Shown here: positions 47,289 to 57,100 of the stretch, piece by piece
Position numbering within the stretch: position 1 is the stretch's first letter
Layout: each line of letters opens with the position of its first letter
Assembly: GCF_016595525.1 (NCBI RefSeq)
Contig: NZ_JAENII010000011.1
Coordinates: forward strand, 1-64,000
Length of the DNA: 64,000 nucleotides
Reading direction: 5' to 3'
DNA from: Haloferula rosea
Lineage (GTDB): Bacteria; Verrucomicrobiota; Verrucomicrobiia; Verrucomicrobiales; Akkermansiaceae
The notes under the pieces: generated by a model
What the model was told of the DNA's origin: nothing
Database searches by the model: none
The model's input: only the letters and a program-made list of their open reading frames with translations
Program-made: the position numbers and the translations under genes

Positions 47289-50200
47289 TCACTCGACCAC
47301 GCTCACCCGATAGAACCGACGATCATCCCCGGCACCTCCAACATGGGTGAGTGTCGTCAAGCTTCCCGTACCCGGTCCTGTCGCCACCGTCGACCAAGAC
47401 CCCGCGGTCATCGTCGTACTGGTCTGCAGCTGATAGGTGAGACCGTCCACCGACGAGAACGAGACCACCACATCTCCCCCCATCACCTTCGCCTCCTTCG
47501 CACGGAAGACCGAAGTCGAATCCAGAGGGTCGGTAAGGGCGATCGACTCGTCGAAGTTCGACTGACCATCCCCATCTTCATCTCCACCGTCCGACAGGAA
47601 AATGACCGAGCCGGTTGACTCCACAGGATCCCCTGCAATCCCCGCCACACTCGTCGCCGTGACCCGGGCCGTGTACGACATGCCGGTCGTGCCCGTGAAC
47701 TCGAACAAGTTCGAACCATCCGTGACGTTGCCACTCGCGATCACTTGGTTCGACGTGTCGAGAACCTCGACGAAGTAGGATGCCACCCGGTCATCTGGAT
47801 CAACCGGGTCGGACCAGTTGAAGGTCGCGGTGGAACCCAGGGTCCACGCCGAACTTGATGCCACCGGACTTGCCGGAGGTGTGACATCGAAAACCTTGAG
47901 GAACAGTCCTTCAAACGGATCGCTCCCCCAGCCGCCCGGCGAAGCATCAGAGCTCCCCGTCGTGGGGACACGTGCCAGGGACACGAAAAATCCACCACTC
48001 TGCAATTCCGCTCCGGTGTAGCCACCACCCGGCCACAACCATGCATCCCGCCGCCCCGACATACCCGCCGCAGGATTCTCATAAGCCGCCAGATTCCGGA
48101 CATTGTAGTTCCGAGCAGACTTCAACCCCAACTCGCCGGCCAAGCCCGATGGAATCACGAAGGTATCCCACTGGACGTTGTCGCGATCCAGATTGGAAAA
48201 CGCCAACACCACGTCCGCTTCCGCGGGGGAAGCTCCCGGCTGTTCATACTTCGCCACTGCGTGGATCTGACTGTTGTTTTCATCCCCATCCAGGAACCAG
48301 CGGTTGGATGACCGCAGCGCCTCACTCTCCTGACGAGCCGTCGCCATCCCCGAGTAAACCTTGAAGAGCTGATCGTTGCCGTAGTCCGTATCGTTCCAGA
48401 TCGGCATCATCGAGTTGTATCGCTTGAAGTGCGGGATCAGCTTCCCGAAATTCGTCTCATACTCGTCGTAGCCCGTCGTCCGGCTGATCCCCAGCTCCTG
48501 GCCCGGGAAGATCATGGGAACCCCGGCGAGCGTGGAAGAAACCCCGAACCGGACAACCGCCTGCCAGGGATCCTCATAGTTCTCCTCATCATGCGAAGTC
48601 GTATTCGCAAGAACGAGCCCCTGCCCGTATGCCGCCCTGCGACCTTCGAAGATGTTCCGGTAGTCGTACTTCGTCGTCGCACTCTTGAGCGGGAAAACGA
48701 TGTTCTCGTTGAGGATATCGAAATGGCGATTGCTCCGGTAAGTCACCGCTCCTCCATCAAGCGATTCACTCATCATCACGAAATTCCACTTCTTCGATCG
48801 CGCCACATTGATGATGTATTCCCAGCACTGCGGCGGAAGCCCTTGACCGAAATCACAGCGCAATCCGTCGATCCCCTTGGCGTCCCATTCATACCGCTCC
48901 TCGATGGTCAGACCCGCCTCGGTCTCGCTGTTTCGGTTCTCACCCGCCGGCCGGGTTTCTTCCAACCAGTGAACGGCATACTCGGCGAAGTATTTCCAAA
49001 CCCAGCGGGTGATGTTCTGGGCATTCCCCCCCTTGATGAAATCCGCATTGGTCCAGTCGGTATCCGTCGGATCAAACCAATCCCCCTCGCTCGTGTAGCT
49101 CGAACGCTCCGGCTCGCTGTCGAACTCAACCAGCGCATCATACCGTCCGAAGAAGACATCCTTCACGTCGTTCCACTTGCCGAAGTCGAACCGGTCCGGC
49201 CCCGGCGCAATCGAACCCGCGTCAAATGCCCGGTCTCCGTAGTTGCCATTCCTGGAAAAGAACCGTGCATCCCTGTCGCGGATCTCGTCGTATGCACCCC
49301 AAGTGCTCCCATCGGGCTCGAGCAGATCCACTCCGACCTGAGCCAGTTCCACGTCAAACGATGTGTGGTTGAAGGGAGCATCCAGCATGATACCCACATC
49401 CTTCGTATCAGCCGCCGTGACGAAATTCTGCCACGCCGTCATCGCCAGTGCCCGGTTTGCTGGATTCCCCGTGTCCGCAGGGTTGAGCGGGTCACCCGTG
49501 AAATCCTTGGTGAAGATCGGATTCACCTCGAAGAAATTCTTCACCGCATACGGACTCCCCGGATCATAAAGGGCCGATCCACTGCCGTAGCCACCCACCG
49601 GCTCACGGCCGTCGTAGCCATTCGGATGAATCGGCTGGAACCACAGCCAGTTGGCACCCAGGGCCTTCAGGTAGTCCAGATCCCATCGATTGCTCCCATT
49701 GTGGGGAGCACCAGGAGCGTTATGCATGTCCTCGATGGTTGATCTCGTTGCGAAGGTGTTCCCGCTTGCCTCGATGTTGAGCACATTGATTTCGTAAAGT
49801 ACGATATCCCTCGCATCCCGGGGAGACACGGTGATGGCATGATCACGCCGATTGGCAGCCCCATTCGTGTAGTAGCGCCACTGCGAATCTCCGGCCACTT
49901 TCCAGCGTGCCGTCAGCCGATACGCCCCGGTCTTCGAAGCATCCAGATTCAGCGTGTAGACACCTGAACCGGCTGATGCCATCGGCCAGGCCCTGTAATA
50001 GTGACCGTCGTCGCCCGCAGCAAGCGAGTCACCATCGATTCCACTGATCCCATCGGGGTAACCATCGCCATCACCATCGATATCCGCCCGGTCCCGACGA
50101 TTGAGATTCGTGAACACCTCGGCCTCGACCACATTCGGCTCTCCAGGCTGGAATACGATCGCGAGCGGAACCGATTCCCCCACCACCTCATCGATGAAGA

Positions 50201-51164
50201 GCTTGGTCGTGGTGTAATTCGCGTTGAGACCATTCACGGTCAGGGATGGCTCTCCGAGCACCCCGTTCTGATAGACGAAGGTTTCGTTGTCGGTCCCCGC
50301 CGTATGGTCGGCAAACTTCTCTTCGTTGGTTTCGGAATTCCATAGCCCGATCTTGTACTTCACCTCACCACCCAGTGGCAGTCCTGCAAGCACTCCCTCA
50401 AGCGTGCCGCGCCAGAACGCCGCATTGCCATTTCCCGAGTTGTCCTGATCCACCCCATCAAAGGTCATCGCCACCGCCGTGCCCGATCCCATGGCAACCC
50501 CGAAGGCACCCTCCGGCTCCGAGCCGTCCGTCGTATAGTAAACCGCTCCATTGGTGGCCCACAAGCTCGACGGATCGTTCGACGGACCGATGTAGCCTGT
50601 CTTCACCCGAACCTGGATGTCGTCGTCCGCCACCACCCGGTTGTTGGCGTGAAAGATCCAGCCCGGCCGGTTCCGGATCGAAAAGGGAGCCGCTTGCGCA
50701 TCCGCTTCCACCGTCGACAACGACGTATTCCCCTGCAAGTCACCACCGAAGATGTAGGTGGTCTCCGGATTGCTTCCGGTCGTCCCATCGAAATCCACAC
50801 GGATGTAGTATTCCACCACATCCGTGGGCGCCGCCAAGTCGAAGGGCAGGGAGGCCTGCCAATACTGATTGCCTCCGGCCGCATCGGATGAGAAGCCGAG
50901 CGACTCGCTCAACCAGGCACCCGGCGATCCTCCTCGTGGCGTGAAGCGGTAGAACACCGAACCTCCCGTCTGGTTTCCATTCACCCCACCCGCTTTGGCG
51001 AATCCCTGATAGATGATCGTATTCCCGGCCAGCGGCTCATAGGCAGGGTCACGCATCGTGACACCTCCGATCTCCGGTTGTTGGAAGGCTGGCTCATGCC
51101 AGACGACGCCCGGTGCGCCGAACAATGGCAGGAGAAGAAAACAATAAAACAGGTGGAATTTCAT
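47289..51164 (-). CDS. Large secreted GH13 alpha-amylase-type glycosidase
   Basis: The 1291-residue protein has a signal peptide (about 1-17) and beta-sandwich modules to about 450. A GH13 TIM-barrel holds all four consensus regions: DAPFNHT with Asp595, GLRCDF with the nucleophile Asp771, MSESLDG with the acid/base Glu800, and TSHDEE with Asp859. Fn3-like modules follow, then a DEDGDGQSNFDESIALTDP calcium loop and the recurrent tail (YQLQTSTTMTAGSW, RFYRVSVVE). It should cleave alpha-1,4-glucans outside the cell. The start at 51164 gives the signal peptide and overlaps the stop of the upstream giant amylase (ATGA), so the two are translationally coupled. Confidence 0.9.
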   Translation of the reverse strand: MKFHLFYCFLLLPLFGAPGVVWHEPAFQQPEIGGVTMRDPAYEPLAGNTIIYQGFAKAGGVNGNQTGGSVFYRFTPRGGSPGAWLSESLGFSSDAAGGNQYWQASLPFDLAAPTDVVEYYIRVDFDGTTGSNPETTYIFGGDLQGNTSLSTVEADAQAAPFSIRNRPGWIFHANNRVVADDDIQVRVKTGYIGPSNDPSSLWATNGAVYYTTDGSEPEGAFGVAMGSGTAVAMTFDGVDQDNSGNGNAAFWRGTLEGVLAGLPLGGEVKYKIGLWNSETNEEKFADHTAGTDNETFVYQNGVLGEPSLTVNGLNANYTTTKLFIDEVVGESVPLAIVFQPGEPNVVEAEVFTNLNRRDRADIDGDGDGYPDGISGIDGDSLAAGDDGHYYRAWPMASAGSGVYTLNLDASKTGAYRLTARWKVAGDSQWRYYTNGAANRRDHAITVSPRDARDIVLYEINVLNIEASGNTFATRSTIEDMHNAPGAPHNGSNRWDLDYLKALGANWLWFQPIHPNGYDGREPVGGYGSGSALYDPGSPYAVKNFFEVNPIFTKDFTGDPLNPADTGNPANRALAMTAWQNFVTAADTKDVGIMLDAPFNHTSFDVELAQVGVDLLEPDGSTWGAYDEIRDRDARFFSRNGNYGDRAFDAGSIAPGPDRFDFGKWNDVKDVFFGRYDALVEFDSEPERSSYTSEGDWFDPTDTDWTNADFIKGGNAQNITRWVWKYFAEYAVHWLEETRPAGENRNSETEAGLTIEERYEWDAKGIDGLRCDFGQGLPPQCWEYIINVARSKKWNFVMMSESLDGGAVTYRSNRHFDILNENIVFPLKSATTKYDYRNIFEGRRAAYGQGLVLANTTSHDEENYEDPWQAVVRFGVSSTLAGVPMIFPGQELGISRTTGYDEYETNFGKLIPHFKRYNSMMPIWNDTDYGNDQLFKVYSGMATARQESEALRSSNRWFLDGDENNSQIHAVAKYEQPGASPAEADVVLAFSNLDRDNVQWDTFVIPSGLAGELGLKSARNYNVRNLAAYENPAAGMSGRRDAWLWPGGGYTGAELQSGGFFVSLARVPTTGSSDASPGGWGSDPFEGLFLKVFDVTPPASPVASSSAWTLGSTATFNWSDPVDPDDRVASYFVEVLDTSNQVIASGNVTDGSNLFEFTGTTGMSYTARVTATSVAGIAGDPVESTGSVIFLSDGGDEDGDGQSNFDESIALTDPLDSTSVFRAKEAKVMGGDVVVSFSSVDGLTYQLQTSTTMTAGSWSTVATGPGTGSLTTLTHVGGAGDDRRFYRVSVVE

Positions 51165-54100
51165 GGGGCCGATAGGGTCATGCGGTAGAAGCGGGCCCCA
51201 ACAGCAGCAGGCAGGTCGTCGATCACCCATAGATCCGGGCCTCCCGCTCCCACGGTGGATCGAGGAAGTCCGTGATCATCCCAGGACTCGAGGTCATCGG
51301 ATACCTCGAGTTGATAGATCCGATCCGGCAGCGTTGGGAATGAGAGTTCGGGGGAGCCCCCATTGAGTGAGATCGTCAGCACGGGGAAATCGCCGGCATC
51401 CGCGACCTGGGGATCAAGCCCGACCAGCCACTCGTCCAGGTTACTGATACCATCGCCATCCGGATCTCCTGCAGCACCATGGACACCGGTCGGATCCGAA
51501 TCGTCGAGCCCGTTCGAAGCTTCCCAATCCGCAGGCAACCCATCTCCATCGCCATCGAGGACCTCCACCTCGAGGGACAAGGACAGGCTGAAGGTTTGAT
51601 CCTGACTCTCCACTTCCACTTGCTGGACCTGCGCTTGGTTCCTCATCGCCAACGTATCGAACAAGCCCTCATCATCCATCGCCAGACTCTGCCAGGTGGC
51701 ATTGGCATCCAGACCGACCACGGAACGGGTCAGCAGGGTCGGTGTCGTGTTCGACACCTCCACCCCACTGGCAACCGGTGCGATCGACAGACCTGACTGA
51801 CCACGCACCAGCAGGCTGTCGAGGTCGGGGCTGATGCCAAAACGCACGAACAGTTTGTTGACTCCACCACTCAGGGAATAATCAGCCAGCAACTCGTCGG
51901 CCCCGTTGGCCAGAGTCACCACCTTGGTGATCGCTCCGTCACCGGATGTGAAGGTCCATCCCTGCGTGGTCGGCGTGACCCCATACAGGTCATTCACATA
52001 GCCCGTCGTTCCTCCACCACTACCATCAGCAAACCAGTCCTTGAACGCGGAAGTCCTCCTCGCAAGCACCTCTCCCCCGGAAAGATTCCCATCACCCTCA
52101 CGCTCGTCTTCATAGGCAGGTTGCGACAGCGGGTTGCCGATGACCTGGACCACTTCTCCATTGGCCGCCAGCGACCAAGCCCCGACACAACGTCCTCCAA
52201 GCGCTTCAAATACCGCCATCACCCGGTCGTTGCGGAGCACGAACTCATCCTCACCATCAAAGTCGACGTCCATGGCCTCGGTCTCGGCCAGCGCCGGAGG
52301 AGCCATCGCCCAGTCTGCGACTGCCGAATACATCCCCGCCATCCTTGACTGGGCTTGGGAGCGTTTGGCGAAACCCGCAAGTTCGTCGTAAGTGACATCC
52401 GGATAGATGAAGGCTCCCGTCGAGTAGGTCCTCAGGTCGCTATTGTCCTCCGCATGCCATCCTGCAAGGAAAGTCGATGCGTGGTAGGTCCCGCGCGCCA
52501 CCCGCCCCAAGCGGGTATCACCCAACCCGGAAACCGCATCCCATGAAGCCTTCGCCACCCCGGATCCCGTCCCACCGAAATCCTGCACTCCGTAAAAGGC
52601 GTCACCCACCGGGTTGATCGATACTCCGGGCCTCACCTCGAACACCTTGTCGCGAAGGCTCTCCTCCTGACTGGATCCAAACCACCAGAAGTCGTAGTTC
52701 CCCTCGCTCGCATGATCGAGCCACAGCGGCCCCAGTTTCCGACCAAAGGAGGTCGTCCCGCGGTCGATCGAAGCAAACACATCACCCGTCCCGTCCGGAG
52801 GAAGCGAGAGATCCACCTCGCCCGACGCCACTTGGTCCGGCCCCACCACCTCGATCCACGGCCGGCTGGCCAACCAGGCCAGATTCCGATCGTAAGCTGT
52901 CGCCTGATCCGGATTACGGAAGTCGGAAAGATCACTGTAGAAGACCAGCAACTGGTGCTGCTCCCCACTGCGCGCCTTTCTCGAAACCAGCTGTCGCAGG
53001 TTCACATTCAAACCCTGATCCGTGTTCTGGAATCGGAAACCCGAAGCCTGATCGTTGATCACGATCGTATTCAGACCGTTGATCCGATTGATCCGGTAAC
53101 CGTCGTCGAGCAGGGCCGAGGTTCTCCCGAACCGATCCAGGATATGGCGGAACTGGTCCGCGAACACATGCGTGTATCCGAGGCCCTCCACTTTGCTCAG
53201 CACATCCTCGTCGATGATCCGCTCAGGAATCCAGAAGACCCGGTCGGAGGGCATTACACCATAGATCGAACTCAGCGTGTGGTTGGCAAAGGACACATTG
53301 TCCGCGATCCAGCCCGGGCTGAAGTAGGACAGCGGTGAGTCGGAATACGTGGAAGCAACCAGATCGATCGTTCCATCCTGGGCCATCGCACCAAGCCGGG
53401 CGTTGAACGCAGGTCCATCGCGCCACGGCTTCGCCGCAGCGGGATCGACCGATGCCCATTGAAGCGCCGAAGCAAGAGTTCCCGTCAGATGCAGACCCAA
53501 CTTCGCGCCATACGCGTCATGGGCATCGAGAAGTCGATAGTAGCCTCCGGCCACTCCGTCCTCAATCTCACCCAAGTCCTCGGCATCACTGATCCGATCC
53601 TGCATCTCGCTGCCCGTCTTCAAGGCCTCGTTTCCATGGACCATCATCATCACCTTCGAACGTTTGCCCCGGTCCGGACCATTGTAGTTGAACCATGAAC
53701 GCAGCTCACTGTTCTGGGAAATGTACCCCTGATCCCGCCAGTAGTCCTCGGCCAGATAGTCGTCATAGATGGTGTCCCGGATGTCCGTCCGCCCGCCGAT
53801 ATCCCCCGCACCCTGCGGGCTGTTCTGGGTTCCGTCCCGAACGGTGAAGACCTGGAAGTTCAGACTCGACGGATCTCCCAGCCAACCGGCATCCGTAAGG
53901 GCATCGCGACTGATGGAAAACTCCACCGCATCCAGATCGCTGTTGAAATGGGCTTTTCTGAATCCGTCCGGTGCGTTCTGGTCGCGTCGCACCACACCCT
54001 TGGAGGTCAGATCCTCGTTCACGCCGATCGAGTTGTTGGCCGGATTGAGATCGACGTAAACCGCACCTTGGTTTGACTGATAGACAGCCACCACCGCCTC

Positions 54101-57100
54101 CCACCGCATCAGGGTGCCGGTGTCCACCTCATCAGGAAGCGAGTATTCCCCGATCGCCGTGTTCCCTGTATCGACGGCCACATAGAAATCCAGATTCCCC
54201 TCTTCCGCAAAGGGACGAAGGTCGTGGAGATCCACACGGAAATAGAATTCTCCCGTGCCGCCCACGGACACATCCCCACCGTCCCGCGCATAGAAGGCGA
54301 CCAAGTCCCGGGAACTGTCGAATCCATCATAACCGAGATAGGTATCCCCACCCTGGTGGCCGGTGCCATCCCCTTCAAAGGCATCGAGAACCACCAAGTC
54401 ATCCACGGTCCAATCGGTGAACTCCTGGCGGTTCGAAACCGCCCCTCGAACGATCGAATTCTCCTCCGACACCGGGCCGATCACGATCGCCTCACCCGGA
54501 ACCAGCACCACGCTGTTGTCGACCGTCGGATCCGTCCCGGCAAGAAGCTCCTGCACGTTGGTCAATCCATCCTCATCCGGATCACCTGCCGCACCATTGT
54601 TCTCATTGGGGATGCTTCCGTCATAACTGGTCACGCCATCATCCAGCGGATTCAGTCCGAACCTCCGCTCGAACCCATCCGGCAAGCCGTCACCGTCGGT
54701 ATCCCCCTTGAGAGGATTTGTCTCGGTCCAGACCTCACCGCTGTCCCAGCTACGGTTCAGGTTCGTGTCACCCGTGATGGTTCCGCTGAAGTCAGTGTCC
54801 TCACCGAATCCATCCGACAAGCCATCGTCATCGGTATCAGAGTCGTTCGGCGAAGTCTCCATCCACACCTCACCCGGATCGATCTTCGCATTCGGCCAGT
54901 TCCGCCCCAGCGTGGGAGAATCTCCCGTGCCGATCGCGGCCCCGTCTCCATCAATCCAACCATTGGCGTTGGCATCCTCCACACCATCGAGCAGGCCGTC
55001 CCCGTCGGTATCAGGATTACCCGGATCCGTTAGGGAGCCGTAGAGTCGCTTCGCTCGATCTCCTCCTTCGCTCGCACTGTTTACTCCGGGGACCGAACCG
55101 AGGTTGTCCAAGGTGTTGTAGAAGGGAGGGTCCAGGTCACCCACAAAGTTGGGCAAGCCATCCTGATTGGTGTCCGTCAGCGTATTCGTATCTCCGGAGG
55201 CGGTCCGCCAACCGACCTCAAGCCCGTCGGGCAGGCCGTCGCCATCACTATCAGGCATGAGCGGATCCGACCGCCCGTAAGCCTCCCAAACGTGGACCTC
55301 TCCATTCGTCCATTGCTCCGGGTTCGGCTTGTAACGCGGATCCCCCGCTGGAAAGCCATTCGGCAGGGGAAGCGGTGTGCCTTCATCGAAATCGGCCAGA
55401 CCGTCGTCATCATCATCGGTATCGTTGGGGTCCGCAGCCACCAACTGACGCCGGATCACCGTGGCATTTCGCCGATCCACCGCACTCCCACCAGACGAGA
55501 GCGCCGTCGCAAGAAGCCGGAAACTCCCCGGTTGGTTGATCGTCCAGATGAAATCCCAGAACAAGGTCGAGCCTGACACCTCGGGCTGAATGCCGGGCTC
55601 CACAGGATCGGCATCGACGGGTGTCAGGACTCCGGATCCAAGCTCGAACTCCAGTGAAACGGACTCCGCCGTGTCGTCGGTCGAAACCCGCACGGTGAAA
55701 TCGAGGGAATCCGCCCCCGGACCATCCGGCAATACCGTCTCGACCAATTGACCGTCACTGTCGAATTCCTGAGGCTGCAGGATGGTCACCCGTGGAGCGG
55801 AACTCGGTGCTGCCTCGACCAAGCGGGTCGCCAAAAGATCGGAGAGGGGATCTGGCCGATCATGAAGAATCTCAATCCGATGGAGGAATCCATCGATGCC
55901 GTTGAACAGATTCGGCAACTGGAAAGCGAGCGCGTGATAGGTCGGCGTTTCGTTATAGTTGATGGAAAGCGCAACCGGATCCAGCACCACCGAACTGCCC
56001 GGCCAGTCATCATTTCCCCCGTAACGCACGAGGAACCGGCTCTTCAATGATGCCTCGTCCAAGCCGTCCGCAAGACTCTTGGAAAAATACACCTTGAGCT
56101 CGTAGTTTTCGTCGATCGCCAGCCCATCCGACGGAGGAAACGCCACGAACATCCGAAGATCAGGCCCGGCCGTCCCCACCGTTCGGGTCAGGGTGGTGAA
56201 ATGACCGTCCTCGTCGCTCAGTGCATTGTCATCGGACGAGCTCAATTCCTTCAACCGCACCTCGATTGTCGCTCCGCCGGTCGATGGGATGTTGACATAG
56301 TTGAACCGGAACTCGCGGATGTAGTCGGCATTGCCCGGGGAGATCGACGCACTGGCGGTCACCTCGGTTGCCATGACCCACTCGCCATTGCCATTGTCGA
56401 CTCCCGTCGCCAGATCGTCGTTGCTCGCATCGCCATCGGTGATGCGGAACCAAACTTCCTGGGTCGACTTGTCCGCGCGGACCACCACCCCATACTCACT
56501 ACCACCCACCGTATCGCCGTTGTTCGTCGGGAAAACGATCTCACCCTGTGGCTTCACCGCATCGTAGTAGAATGTTTGGACGAAGGTGTTGTAGAGCGAT
56601 GCCTTGCCAACCCGATTGAGGAAGGCTCGCCCCCTCAGCACGTGAAATCCCTCTTCGAGCCCGGTGTTTGTCACGCCATAGTCATTGTGAGGCGCATAAG
56701 TGATCGACGTTCCATCGAAGCCCTCCACCTTGAACGTGGTGAGCATCGATTTCTTTTTATCCACCGAGGCCTGACCGGAGGGATAGACACTGGAGGCGCC
56801 TTCCTTGAAGATCCCGATCTTGTAACGGAGCTCCACACCATTGGCTGGCTGGGGAAGAGTGGCGGTCATCCACCAGTCATTGCCCGACTCATCGTGGGAG
56901 TAATTCATTTCCACCACCTGTGTGGACCCAAGCCCCGCCCCCCCGGCACCCTCAGGATTCGTTCCATCCACGGTGTAGTAGCAGAACATCCGGAACCCGC
57001 CGCCCACCCCATTGGGCTTCGCCCACAGTGAGATCGTGCTCCCTTCCTCGACATACTGCAACGGTGCTCCCTCCACCGGCCAACCACCACCGGGGACACC

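Noticed and set aside
53763-55033. Open frames opposite the giant amylase calcium-repeat region
   Set aside because: Repeated GAT/GAC and GGC codons of the TSP3 repeats create open antisense frames; they have no plausible protein character.
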